Positions 32,289 to 41,321 of a stretch of 48,196 nucleotides of DNA are shown here, one piece after another. Each line of letters opens with the position of its first letter. Within the stretch, counting starts at the first letter, position 1. The position numbers and the translations under genes are program-made. This DNA is from Streptomyces althioticus (lineage in GTDB: Bacteria > Actinomycetota > Actinomycetes > Streptomycetales > Streptomycetaceae), in the NCBI GenBank assembly GCA_014649355.1, contig BMSW01000031.1, forward strand, positions 1-48,196. Direction: 5' to 3'. The notes below the pieces were generated by a model, which was not told the DNA's origin, made no database searches, and saw nothing but the letters and a program-made list of their open reading frames with translations.

Positions 32289-32315
32289 GCCCCACCGTTC
32301 ACCGGGCGGTGGGGC
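32289..32315. terminator. terminator hairpin right of the XRE gene
   Basis: GCCCCACCG (32289-32297) and CGGTGGGGC (32307-32315) form a 9-bp stem followed by TTCGTGTTT. It lies 16 bases after the leftward integrase remnant (stop 32331) and before the XRE start. Confidence 0.6.
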
Positions 32316-32330
32316 TTCGTGTTTCCCTGA

Positions 32331-32606
32331 TCAGGCGGGATCTGTGTGACCGCCGAGCGGCGCCTTCGACAGCGGGTCGTCCTCTGGCTTGATCAGGGTG
32401 CGGTCGTAGACCGTGTCAGCCGTGGTCGAACCCTCCGCCCAGCGGCCGCGCCGGTTCCGCCCTCGCAGCGGCACCCCGGCCGCGATCATGTCGGTGTTCG
32501 GGCCGGCCCGCAGGCTGTGCGCCCGCACCTTCTTCCCGCCCACGTACGGGATTCCAGCGCGACTCGCGAGCAGCTGCACGCGGTCGTTGACCGCGCCACC
32601 CTTCAT
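32331..32606 (-). pseudogene. tyrosine integrase, C-terminal remnant
   Basis: Only the last about 90 residues of a phage-type integrase remain: NDRVQLLASRAGIPYVGGKK, VRAHSLRAGPNTDMIAAGVP and GRNRRGRWAEGSTTADTVYD. The HxLR box (AHSLRAG), the Trp at the second-His position (GRWAEGS) and the nucleophile Tyr (DTVYD) are intact, but the N-terminal and core-binding parts are gone. It is a scar of an integrated element at the edge of the RiPP locus. Confidence 0.75.
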
Positions 32607-32645
32607 GCGCTCCCCCCGCCGGGTAGCGAGCTTGCGGTTGGCGAG

Positions 32646-32936
32646 TCGGCCTTGCGCGACCCGGCCAAGGAGCGGTGGGGGCGCCGCGCCAGGGCCCTGG
32701 TGGCCGGCCTCATGGCCGAGCCCGCACCCCTGGCCATGCAGGCGGACCGTGCCCAGGCGCGGCAGGCACTGAGGTCGGCGCTCGAGGCGTACGGCGCGGG
32801 CCGCTTTCGTTTCCCGGGCGATGAGACGGGGGTCGTCGGCTTCGGTGAGGCCTGGATGTGGGCCGTACGCGATCTGCCGGGGCGGGACGGCGGCGCTGGC
32901 GGCGGACCTGGTGAACGGCCAACTAAAAGATTTTGA
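32646..32936 (+). pseudogene. unidentified gene fragment
   Basis: This plus-strand frame looks protein-like (LRDPAKERWGRRARALVAGL, QADRAQARQALRSALEAYGA, DETGVVGFGEAWMWAVRDLP), but no upstream start fits and its 5' part overlaps the integrase remnant. It ends at GERPTKRF. A fragment of an older gene is likely; family not recognised. Confidence 0.3.
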
Positions 32937-33015
32937 AGAAGTCGGTACCCGTCCTGGTCGGTTCGCGCGATGTAGAGGGTGACAGGCGAGTTCGATGAGG
33001 AACGGGGCGGTGGAG

Positions 33016-33245
33016 ATGGTCCAGGGGATGTGGGGGCCTGAGGGGGTGAGTGCCCTTGTGATCACGGTGGTCGTCATCGTCGCGCGCGAGTGGAGGCGGG
33101 TGCAGCTGGCCCGGGAGCGGCGCCGGGAGCGGGAGCAGGAACTATTGGCCGAGATGGTGAGCGGGGTCGCCGAGGGCGACCGTGAGGTGCGGGTGCACCA
33201 CGGTGGTGCGGCCGGCGTCTGGTCGCTGACGGGCACTGTTGGCGG
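33016..33245 (+). pseudogene. small membrane protein upstream of sigma factor, 3' end unclear
   Basis: From ATG 33016 (GTGGAG just upstream) the frame reads MVQGMWGPEGVSALVITVVV then IVAREWRRVQLARERRRERE, i.e. one transmembrane helix and a basic coiled tail, then EVRVHHGGAAGVWSLTG. Near 33240 coding character leaves this frame (it stays open to 33567 as Arg-rich nonsense) and appears in the sigma-factor frame. It is either a short gene with a lost stop or one split by a frameshift. Confidence 0.4.
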
Positions 33246-33346
33246 TCGCCCGAGGGGCCGTCGGTGTCCTTGGGGGATGCGGCGCCGGTGCGCGGGCGTA
33301 CGGTCGCGACAAGGCAGCGCCGGTGACCCTGCAGGACCAGTCAGGC

Positions 33347-33937
33347 ATGGTGGCTCCCGGCCTCGGAGCGGCCGGGAGCCCCGGAACTGTCAGGGCCGTT
33401 CCCGTGGCGCTCGGCGAAGCCGAGTTCGGCGCGTTCTACCACGCACATGTCGACAAGCTGTTCGCCTTCCTGTCGCGCAGGACGGACCGGGACGTCGGCA
33501 AGGAGTTGGCCGATCTTGTCTTCGAGCAGTTCTTCGTCTGGTGGCAGCAACACCCGGACCAAGCTGAGCCGGTTGGGATGCTGTTCCGGCTCGCCAGGTG
33601 CCGTCTGTACGACTACCTGCGCCGACGAGGACGGGAGCTGACGGTCGAACCGAGCGATCTTCAGGACCTCGCCGGAGGGATGGACGGTGATGACTTCGCG
33701 GCCGTGGACCGCCACCATGACCTGCGCAAGGCGCTGGCGACACTGACCGAGCAGCAGCGGCAGGCCCTGCTGATGAAAGACGTGGCCAACCTGTCGGTCG
33801 CCGAGTGTGCCGAGACGCTCGGCACCGGCGTCGACAACATGAAGAAGATCTTGGGCAAGGCGCGGGTAGCTCTGCGGCAGGCGCCGGGCATGGACGCCTA
33901 CAACAGCGCTGGGACGGCGAAGGAGGTGCGCGGGTGA
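33347..33937 (+). CDS. ECF-like RNA polymerase sigma factor (second copy)
   Basis: About 196 residues; the start is uncertain (ATG 33347, frame open from 33239). Region 2: FGAFYHAHVDKLFAFLSRRT, ELADLVFEQFFVWWQQHPDQ, LARCRLYDYLRRRGRE. Region 4: ALATLTEQQRQALLMKDVAN with helix-turn-helix LSVAECAETLGTGVDNMKKI. Unlike the sigma factor at 5437, no membrane anti-sigma gene follows. Instead its stop overlaps the next start (GTGA), giving co-translation with a helical/coiled-coil protein. Confidence 0.85.
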   Translation: MVAPGLGAAGSPGTVRAVPVALGEAEFGAFYHAHVDKLFAFLSRRTDRDVGKELADLVFEQFFVWWQQHPDQAEPVGMLFRLARCRLYDYLRRRGRELTVEPSDLQDLAGGMDGDDFAAVDRHHDLRKALATLTEQQRQALLMKDVANLSVAECAETLGTGVDNMKKILGKARVALRQAPGMDAYNSAGTAKEVRG

Positions 33938-34455
33938 CCCCCCGGGAGCACGAGGACGGTATGCGGCACGAGCCCACGCTAAGTGCCGGCGAGAAGGCGG
34001 ACGGCTTCGCCGCGGTCATGCAGCGCTTGCAGAGCCACAGCCCGGACGACCGCGCCCGGCTGCAGACGCAGGCCGAGGCGGCAGCGCTCGGGCACGAGGC
34101 GTACGCCCTGGGCCAGGAGCACCTCGAGCGCGGCGACTTCGAGGCGGCACGGCGGTGGCTTCGGGTGGCCGCCGGCCACCACATCCCCGGCGCAGCCCGG
34201 GCCCTTGAAGAGATCGCTTTGCGGCAGGCGCTCGACGAGTTCACGGATGGGGCGGCCGTCGGTGGCGCTCACGCCCCGGCAGGCGTCGTGCCCTGCGAGG
34301 CGATCCCGTCCCCCCTTCGGCCGTGGACGGAGGACGGCCAGCATCGTCTTGGTGCTCTGGCATGGGCCTCGTCCGTAGAGCAGCTGTACGTCGATCAGGC
34401 AGTGGCGGCTGCCCGGCAGCAGGCCGGGCGGATCACGGCGCAAGGCTCGGCGTGA
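33934..34455 (+). CDS. helical repeat protein coupled to sigma factor, probably frameshifted at its end
   Basis: 173 residues from GTG 33934 (overlaps sigma stop). Residues 20-90 contain a TPR/Sel1-like pair (ALGHEAYALGQEHLERGDFE, AARRWLRVAAGHHIPGAARA, EEIALRQALDEFTD). The last part (VEQLYVDQAVAAARQQAGRI) begins a coiled coil that stops abruptly. The frame +1 from it continues the coiled coil directly (KARREADAILAEARQQAERT from 34442) with no start codon of its own before 34523. One extra base near 34430-34442 would explain the split, so this and the next gene were probably one of about 440 residues. Confidence 0.65.
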   Translation: MTPREHEDGMRHEPTLSAGEKADGFAAVMQRLQSHSPDDRARLQTQAEAAALGHEAYALGQEHLERGDFEAARRWLRVAAGHHIPGAARALEEIALRQALDEFTDGAAVGGAHAPAGVVPCEAIPSPLRPWTEDGQHRLGALAWASSVEQLYVDQAVAAARQQAGRITAQGSA

Positions 34456-34522
34456 GGCCGACGCGATCCTCGCTGAGGCTCGGCAGCAGGCCGAACGTAC
34501 AGCGGCCGCCTGCGCGGAGATC

Positions 34523-35248
34523 GTGCTGGACACCGAGCGGGAGCGTGCGAAAGCTGCGGCGTTGCTGGCCGAGGTCCGGCAGAAGGCTGAGGGTGTGCAG
34601 GCGGAGGTCGCGGGATTTGAGGAGGCTCGGCGTCGCGCCCAGGAGACGCTGACCGAGGCTCGGGAGCAGGCCCTGCTGATCATCGACGACGCGCGGAAGG
34701 GAGCCGCTCAGATCCGCCGCAAGGCTCGGCGGCATGTCGGCGGGCCTGAGGTGGCCCACACCCAGTACGGACGGGACTTCCTCCGGGATGTGGAGGAGGC
34801 TCTCAAGCTCACGGAGTGCATGCGCCCGCCCGGGGGCTCCCCCGTCAGCGGCATGTACCGGGGCATCGTCGAGCGCTCTTCGCGCAGGCTGCCGGTGCCC
34901 CTACGGCCGGGGCAGAACGCTCTCGCTGGGACTGTCGTGCTGTTGGTGGAAGGAAAATACGACTCGCGCAGCTTGCGCTGGATGCAGGTGTCGCAAGAGC
35001 GGGACGGTCACGGCTGTGCCGGGCCGGAGAGCTGGAGCGGCTTGTGGCAGTGGCTGGTCATCGAAACAGCCGGGTGCGGTGTAAGTGCTGACGCTTTCGA
35101 GCGAGCTGGCCGTGCGTACGGTGACGTCATGCTCGTGCGGCCGGACGGGGCGGCACTATTCGCCATCAGCGTGACGAACACCAATGGTGATGGCGATGGC
35201 GGTGCTCAACGCGAGGTGGACGGAGTGCGCAACCCAACCAGTCGATGA
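34523..35248 (+). CDS. coiled-coil protein (likely 3' part of the preceding gene)
   Basis: 241 residues from GTG 34523, though homologous coiled coil already starts at 34442 in this frame. Long Ala/Glu/Arg coiled coil (LLAEVRQKAEGVQAEVAGFE, RRAQETLTEAREQALLIIDD, GAAQIRRKARRH), reminiscent of DivIVA/Scy-type actinobacterial scaffolds. A globular C-terminal part follows (YGRDFLRDVEEALKLTECMR, NALAGTVVLLVEGKYDSRSL, VMLVRPDGAALFAISVTNTN). Not a recognised enzyme. See the gene at 33934 for the frameshift. Confidence 0.55.
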   Translation: MLDTERERAKAAALLAEVRQKAEGVQAEVAGFEEARRRAQETLTEAREQALLIIDDARKGAAQIRRKARRHVGGPEVAHTQYGRDFLRDVEEALKLTECMRPPGGSPVSGMYRGIVERSSRRLPVPLRPGQNALAGTVVLLVEGKYDSRSLRWMQVSQERDGHGCAGPESWSGLWQWLVIETAGCGVSADAFERAGRAYGDVMLVRPDGAALFAISVTNTNGDGDGGAQREVDGVRNPTSR

Positions 35249-35564
35249 CGCGAGGGCCGCGGGCCGTTGGGAAGAGGGAGCGCATCGCCCGAGTCCCTCC
35301 ACGGCGAAGGGGCCGGCTTGATGGCCGGGACCGGGCGGCAGGCAGGCGGGTCCACGACGGCGCCGTGCCGGTGTCCGCTACCGCGAGCACTGGCACGTTG
35401 CGGGCCAAGCGTCGCAGTTCGTGTGCCGCCCGCGTGCCGGCCGCCAGGTCGCGCGCCACTGGCGCAGGCGGCCCGGCATCGGTGCGTCGCGCAGTGCCGG
35501 CCGGGGGTGTCAGTGCCGGGTGGGATCATCGCCTGGGGGTGTCTGCGAGGGCAGGGGGCCGGTT
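35249..35564. other. intergenic region before nuclease gene
   Basis: About 315 bases of GC-rich DNA with open frames on all sides but no ribosome site, motif or hairpin that stands out until AGGGGG in front of GTG 35565. Confidence 0.3.
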
Positions 35565-36087
35565 GTGGCGGTGGAGTGGGACCGGGTCGGGCAGCCGGGG
35601 TTCGACCGGATCGTGGAAGCGCTGGTGCACCGTGTGTACGACGCGACGGCGCACGTGGAGGTGGTGAACGGGCGCGGCGGTGACGACGGCATCGACATCA
35701 AGGTCACCCACGGCTCGAGGGTGCGGATCTTCCAGTTGAAGTACTACCCGGACGGTTTCCCGACCACGGCGTACAAAGGGCGCCGCAAGTCGATCAGGCA
35801 GTCGTTCACACGGGCCGTGCACCACCGGCCATGGGAGTGGATCTTGGTGGTGCCGTGCACCCTGACCACGGCGGAGCGGGAGTTCGTCACCTCGCTGGCG
35901 GCCGGACAAACGGTACGGGTTGGGGTGTGGGACCGGGCCAAGCTGGACGGGCTGCTGGCCACCCACGCCGACCTGGAAGCCTCCTTCACCCGGAACCAGC
36001 TGTTCGAGGCGGCGAAGGTCTACGGGCAGGAGCGGGCGCTGCTCATGGACGGGATGCGGGATGTGAGCGCCCGCGTGACGGCACTAG

Positions 36088-36227
36088 TACTCCAGCAGGA
36101 CTTCGCTGTCTGACCTGGTCTTTCGCCGGGTGGCGGGAGTGTGGCGGGACTTCGGTCGTGCGGGGGTGGTCTCACGGAGACCGCCCCTCGATCGTGCGAC
36201 AACGCCGCAGGTAGTGACAGCGGCGGG
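36088..36227. repeat. left inverted repeat of the IS701-type element
   Basis: Begins TACTCCAGCAGGACTTCGCT; mirrored at 37531-37670. Mismatches seen: GTGTGG versus GTGTAG and CCGCCCC versus CCGCTCC. The transposase start lies just inside. Confidence 0.85.
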
Positions 36228-36240
36228 GCAGCCTCCGAGG

Positions 36241-37586
36241 GTGATCACCGAGTATGCCGCCGCGCAGTGGGACCTCGAACTGGACGATCTCTTCCTGACC
36301 ATCGGGCACCGCTTCGGCCGAGTCGAGCTCCGCCGCCGCATGCGTGACTACGTGCGCGGGCTGCTCGCCCCGGTGGCCCGCAAGAACAGCTGGCAGTTGG
36401 CCGAACAGGCCGGCCATCGCACGCCCGACGGCCTGCAGCACCTCCTCGCCGGATCGAAGTGGGAGCCTGATGACATCCGCGATGACCTGCAGGAGTACGT
36501 CGCCGGCAAGCTCGGCGAGAACGACGGCGTGCTGATCATCGACGACACCGGGTTCATCAAGAAGGGCACCACTTCCGCCGGGGTTCAGCGCCAGTACTCC
36601 GGCACCGCCGGCCGGACCGAGAACTGCCAGATCGGCGTCTTCGCCGCCTATGCCTCTGCCCGCGGCCGGGCCCTGGTCGACCGCGAGCTCTACCTCCCGA
36701 AGTCCTGGACCGAGGACCGGGAACGCTGCCGCACCGCAAGGATCCCCGACGAGAGGGAGTTCGCCACCAAGGGCGAACTGGCCCGGCACATGGTGCTGCG
36801 GGCCCTCGCCTCGCCGCTGCCCATCGCCTGGGTCACCGCGGATTCCGCCTACGGTCAGGACAACCGATTCCGCCGGCTGCTGGAACAGTCGGGTGTCGGC
36901 TACGTGCTGGCCGTCCCCAAGTCCCAATTCAGCGTGGGCTGTTCACGGATTGAGGGTCTGTTCGCGCAAGCCCCCAACGAGGCATGGGAGAAGATCTCAT
37001 GCGGCAACGGCGCGAAGGGGCCCCGCGTCTACCACTGGGCAGCAGTGCGGCTGCCGGCCGTCACCGAGTTCGACTACCAGGGCGAGGTCCCCCACCGGAT
37101 GCGATGGGCACTGGCCCGGCGCAGCATCAGCAAACCCGACGAGATCGCCTACTACCTCGCCTACACGCCCCTGGAGACCACGGTCCAGGAGCTGGTGCGG
37201 GTCGCCGGGACACGCTGGGCGATCGAGGAGTGCTTCCAGGCCGCAAAGAACGAATGCGGCCTGGACCAGTACGAAGTCCGCCGCTACGTGGGCTAGTATC
37301 GGCACATCACTCTGGCCATGCTCGCGCACGCCTTCCTGGCCGCCACGGCACACCAGCCCTGGGAAAAAGGGGCACAACCGGTGGGGCGGCCGGGGTCATT
37401 GAGCTCACAGTGGCGGAGGTTCGGCGACTCCTGGCAGCTTGTCGTGCCCGACCCCCGCACCTGAGGGGACACCGCGGACGACATCACGCGCTGAGCTGGT
37501 CGAACTGGCGCCGCCGACGCCAAGCAGTTGCCCGCCGCTGTCACTACCTGCGGCGTTGTCGCACGATCGAGGAGCGGTCTCCGTGA
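36241..37586 (+). pseudogene. IS701-family DDE transposase, premature stop and frameshift
   Basis: GTG 36241 gives VITEYAAAQWDLELDDLFLT, the family start. Catalytic residues are present: Asp in VLIIDDTGFIKKGTTSAGVQ, Asp in WVTADSAYGQD, Glu in RWAIEECFQAAKNECGLDQY. A TAG replaces Trp at 37294-37296 (RRYVG-stop-YRHITLAMLAHAFLAATA). A further shift in the GGGAAAAAGGGG tract near 37365-37375 moves the C-terminus (GVIELTVAEVRRLLAACRA) to another frame. It is therefore inactive unless read through. Confidence 0.88.
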
Positions 37587-37670
37587 GACCACCCCCGCAC
37601 GACCGAAGTCCCGCTACACTCCCGCCACCCGGCGAAAGACCAGGTCAGACAGCGAAGTCCTGCTGGAGTA
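37531..37670. repeat. right inverted repeat of the IS701-type element
   Basis: Exact partner of the left repeat apart from two bases. The 3' end of the transposase reading frame runs into it (stop near 37586). Confidence 0.85.
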
Positions 37671-39062
37671 CTAGGGCGTCAGGCCGACGGGCTGGATGAC
37701 CACTGGACGGTGGACTTCGCCCGCCAGGGCAAGACGGTGGTGCACACGCTGCGGGCAAAGCACCCGCGGGCGCACGAGGTCTCCCCCGTGGAAATCACTC
37801 TGACGGGCAACGGCCCCCTGACGCCCGACCTGGCCCAGGCCGTGCGGCGCAGCCTGGGTTTCGGGCTGCCGGAGGAAGTGGTGCTGCCGCGCGGGGCGGT
37901 GGAGAGCCTGACGGTCAGCGGGCCGGAGTGGCTGTCCGGGGAACACCGGGACGTCGAGGTGCGGTGGCAGCCGGCGGACAAGGTTCCCATGGCCGAGACG
38001 GCGGTGGAGGTGGCCTTCTTCGACGGCGAGCACGTCACCGCCTGCTACCCGGGGACGCTGGCGCATGTGGGGCGGGGCAGTGTGGGCCGGTCCGTCAGGG
38101 TGGATCTGGCGGGTGGCAGTCTGGAATTGATGATCCCTGCGGCGTCCGGTGCTGCGGCTTCGCTGCGGTTCACGTTTTCGCTGGAGAAGCTGGAGCCCGC
38201 GGCCGGGCTTCGGCTGCTGCGGATCTATGAGCGCATCGCGGCCGGCGGTGCCTCGAGGTCCGGGCGAGCGCCGGGGTCATCGGCGGCAGCGAACTGCCGC
38301 CGCGCCCCGAGGCCACGCGCCAGGAGGCGGCCCGGCTGCGCGGCTACATCGAGGATCTGGAGGCGGTGCAGCGCCACTGCGAGCAGTACTTTCCCATTCC
38401 TGACGAACTCACCCCTACCGACCGGATCGCCCTGCGGATGGCGCGCCTGCTCCTTCAGGGGCACTGCGTGGCCTCCCCGTTCCTGCGCCAGGCCCGCTTC
38501 ACCCTGAACGGGCAGGACTCCCCCACGCTGCGGTCCCTGCTCAGCGGCGAGCCCCACGCCGTGCGGGGCAGTACCGCCGCGTTCGCTCTCACCCTCGCCG
38601 GAAGGCACCTGGAGCTGGGCCCGGTGCACTTCTACCACCCTCACGTCACCGTCGACGAAGAAGACGGCCGGCGGGCGCTGGCCGAGCTGGAGGCCGGGCG
38701 CGGCGAAGGCTGTGAAGTCACCGTACGGCCCGTCGGCGGCGAGTGCTTCCGGCACCTGCTGCGCGATGCCGCACCCGGTAGCGGGTGGACTCCCGTGCCG
38801 CTGGAGTTGCCCGGGTTCACCGAACCCCGCTGAGCCCGCACAGAGGAGGAAGGCCGCTCGCTGGCCCGGGGACGGTGGGCGTCGGCGCCTTCAGTCCGTC
38901 GGTCATCGTGACGGTGACAGACGGACGAGGGTTCCGGCCTGTCGGCGTCCACCGGCACGACCAGTCAGGAACAATCTGGGCTGGAGCCCGTCCGGGCTCC
39001 TCGCACGTTGCCCGGACGGGCCGCCCGTTTCCCTGCCGGAAGCCGCGGGGGCGCGGCAAGTT

Positions 39063-39653
39063 TCACCGTCCGCCAGCGAGATCCTCGTAGGCAGCCACCG
39101 CCCGGTCGGCCAATTCCTGTTCGGCGGACTTTTCACGACCTCGAGGGCCTTTTGGTCCAGCCGCTCCGGGTCCAGGACCTCGAAGAGCCTGCCGCCGCCG
39201 AGCGACAGGCGCAGCCGTTGACCGGGCAGACCGCGAAGGGCCCGACCGGCGGGCCCTTTGTCCGCCGGAGAGCGGGCCTCGGCGTCGGCAAAGGAGGCCT
39301 CGTCCAGGTACTCCAACGCGTCCCGGGCGAGTTTGAGGTCCTGGTCTTCCAGCGGCGGCGTCTCGCCCCGCTCCCTTGCAAGGCGCCCGCGCCACCATTC
39401 CAGCTGCTGGGCACACCACACCAGAAGGTGTTCCTCTGCCCACTGCGTACGGAAGTCGAGCTCAAGCTGCTCGGAGTCTGGGCTGAAGCCCTCAGCGCGG
39501 TCGTAAGCCCGCGAGTTTGTCGGCGCTGGCCTGCCGAGCTTCCCGGGTGCGCCGGGCCTGGCGGATGACCGCTTCCGCCCACACTCGGACGAAGTGCCGG
39601 GCGATCTCCTCGCCTTCCGTTGGCTGGTCCAATTGGAACCGCTGCTTGCCCAT
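39063..39653 (-). pseudogene. hypothetical protein with two frameshifts
   Basis: From ATG 39653 (MGKQRFQLDQPTEGEEIARH) the frame stops early near 39500. Another frame picks up as GFSPDSEQLELDFRTQWAEE, HLLVWCAQQLEWWRGRLARE, DQDLKLARDALEYLDEASFA and FEVLDPERLDQKALEVV. Near 39130 it shifts again to EKSAEQELADRAVAAYEDLA and stops at 39063. Rejoined, it would be about 195 residues, soluble and helical. No family recognised. Two lesions suggest real decay. Confidence 0.5.
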
Positions 39654-39827
39654 CCTGAAAGGCTAAGAGGCCTGTGGTCGGGCCGGCGGGCCGGTACCGT
39701 GCCGGGCCCGGAGGGGCGGTGGAGTCGGGGGCCTGTGTGAGACGAGGGTGACGGCTGGGACGAAGACGGCGAAGAGGAGCGAGACCCCGTGCCGCAGATG
39801 GCCGGGGTCTAGCGTCTCAGACCGTCG

Positions 39828-39971
39828 TCAGCGGTTACTCAGCCACCAGGTAATCGCGGCGAACAAGGTTGTGCCGGCCGCCGTTGCCGCTCCACGCACC
39901 AGGGCGAACACCGCACTGCGTGCGAGCCGCTGAAGGGTCTTGTCGGTCGTCCAGGTTCGTTTCGAGGTCAC
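39828..39971 (-). CDS. very small membrane protein
   Basis: 47 residues from GTG 39971: TSKRTWTTDKTLQRLARSAV then FALVRGAATAAGTTLFAAITWWLSNR, one transmembrane helix behind a basic segment. Small proteins of this build are frequent in Streptomyces near regulators. Divergent from the HTH-SpoIIE gene. Start and reality are uncertain. Confidence 0.4.
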   Translation of the reverse strand: MTSKRTWTTDKTLQRLARSAVFALVRGAATAAGTTLFAAITWWLSNR

Positions 39972-40163
39972 CGTGTTCTCTTTCGTGCGCCGCCCCTGCA
40001 GGAGCGGAGTTTGTAGTTGATGGAAGACCTTCTCCGGTGACCTAGCCCTTCTGGACGAGCACGTGTTGAATCCCGATGTCTTCGGACAGCCCTCTCCGTA
40101 GTCGTACGTGATGGCATGATTCTCGGACGGATTCGGATGGTTTCGGACGACGGGGGGCGCGAG

Positions 40164-41228
40164 GTGGGACGCGCTGGGCAACTGCGCAAGCCTGGGCTGG
40201 TGGGAGCGCACCAGGAACTCAATACGGCGCTGCACCGACTGCATTTACTGGCAGGGAGGCCGAGTCTTGCCGAGATCGCCCAGGCGCTCAAAGGTGCCGG
40301 TATCTCCCGGAGCACCATCCACGACGCGTTCTGCAGCCAGCGGCTGCCGAAGTGGAAAGTGATCGACGCGTTGGTGGAGGTCCTTTCCTCCCAGGCGCCA
40401 GGTGGTCGTCCCGAAGAGGACCAGAAGGTGCTGTACGAGGTGTGGCTACGTGCAGCCGAGGAAAGTGACGAGCAGCACAATCAAGGACCCCAGACGGCCA
40501 GAGAGCGGAAGGCGGAGACTCACGAGCTTCTGCAACGTGCGCTCCTGCCGCAGGAGATCCCTCAAATCAACGGGCTTGAGCTCGCTAGCCGCTACCTGCC
40601 TGCGAGTGACCCAGCCCGGGCCGGCGGGGACTGGTTCGACGTGATCCCCTTGGAGGGCACCAAGGTTGCCCTCGCGGCCGGGGATGCGATGGGTGGCTCC
40701 ATCCTCTCGATCGCTCTCATGGGCCAGCTGCGCAGCGAGCTCAACGCGTTGGTCCACCTCGGTCTACCTCCCCACAAAGCGCTGAACTTACTCAGCGAAC
40801 AGGCACAACGCCTGCTGGGTGATCGGCTCGCAACCTGCGTCTGCGCCGTTTACGACACCGAAACCCGCCTCCTGGACATCTCCAGTGCTGGCCACATTCC
40901 GCCCTTCCTGCTGAAGAGGGACGGCACCGGCTTGATTTTGGACGTGCCCACGGGGCTACCAATCGGCCTGGCCGCGGAGGCCTGCGAGACAGTCACAGCT
41001 CAGATGAGCCCGGGTGAGACACTCTTCTTCCTCACAGACGGAGTAATCGTCTCGCCGACTGAAGGCCTTGATCCCGGCCTCGCCCGTCTGACTACGAGCC
41101 TGGCAAAAGCACAGGCCGCCACCGATCCCATGCTGCCGTCGCTCGAAGACCTGATCGACGTGCCGCTGGAGGCCCTTAGCAACCTTCGACATGACGACGC
41201 CGTTCTGCTCGCTGCACGCTTCTCCTGA
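40164..41228 (+). CDS. HTH-SpoIIE fusion, PP2C-type serine phosphatase
   Basis: 354 residues from GTG 40164 (GGGGGG 6 bases upstream; in-frame ATGs at 40116 and 40137 are alternatives). The N-terminal 60 residues are a helix-turn-helix (RPSLAEIAQALKGAGISRST, IHDAFCSQRLPKWKVIDALV). Then a linker and a SpoIIE/PPM phosphatase: YLPASDPARAGGDWFDVIPL (GGDW metal motif), AAGDAMGGSILSIALMGQLR, SAGHIPPFLLK, FFLTDGVIVSPTEGLD and LRHDDAVLLAARF. Such enzymes dephosphorylate anti-anti-sigma factors to release sigma factors. The DNA-binding head fused to the phosphatase is unusual. It may act on the sigma systems of this replicon. Confidence 0.88.
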   Translation: MGRAGQLRKPGLVGAHQELNTALHRLHLLAGRPSLAEIAQALKGAGISRSTIHDAFCSQRLPKWKVIDALVEVLSSQAPGGRPEEDQKVLYEVWLRAAEESDEQHNQGPQTARERKAETHELLQRALLPQEIPQINGLELASRYLPASDPARAGGDWFDVIPLEGTKVALAAGDAMGGSILSIALMGQLRSELNALVHLGLPPHKALNLLSEQAQRLLGDRLATCVCAVYDTETRLLDISSAGHIPPFLLKRDGTGLILDVPTGLPIGLAAEACETVTAQMSPGETLFFLTDGVIVSPTEGLDPGLARLTTSLAKAQAATDPMLPSLEDLIDVPLEALSNLRHDDAVLLAARFS

Positions 41229-41321
41229 CAGGAGCATCTCCGCTTACGGTTCTAGGGTCTGCTGCAGGGTTGGGTGACACCTGATCTGGCTCGCTGAGAG
41301 GCGGGCTGGGAGGATGTGGCA

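Larger units (their letters stand above)
36088..37670 (+). mobile_element. IS701-family insertion sequence with 140-bp inverted repeats
   Basis: 1,583 bp flanked by a CTAG duplication (36084-36087 and 37671-37674), the YTAR target type known for IS701. The ends are inverted repeats of 140 bp (36088-36227 and 37531-37670) with only two mismatches, far longer than the usual terminal repeats. It carries a transposase gene with a stop and a frameshift, so this copy should not move by itself. Confidence 0.9.
35565..38833 (+). pseudogene. PD-(D/E)XK restriction-type nuclease protein, cut by an IS and a frameshift
   Basis: Starts at GTG 35565 (AGGGGG upstream). The nuclease core is GGDDGIDIKVTHGSRVRIFQ followed by LKYYPDGF (D..QxK type, Mrr-like), after WDRVGQPGFDRIVEALVHRV. 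At 36084-36087 the reading frame enters an IS. Removing the IS and one CTAG copy restores it exactly: VSARVTAL joins GRQADGLDDHWTVDFARQGK. The right part (37675 on) runs through PLTPDLAQAVRRSLGFGLPE and LRFTFSLEKLEP. It is shifted once more near 38250 (one base missing) to EVRASAGVIGGSELPPRPEA and ends at 38833. The repaired protein would be about 560 residues; the C-terminal two thirds are unknown. Probably a defence nuclease that is now inactive. Confidence 0.8.

Noticed and set aside
36130..36240. Extended transposase start inside the left inverted repeat
   Set aside because: The extra residues are not family-like; GTG 36241 gives the conserved N-terminus.
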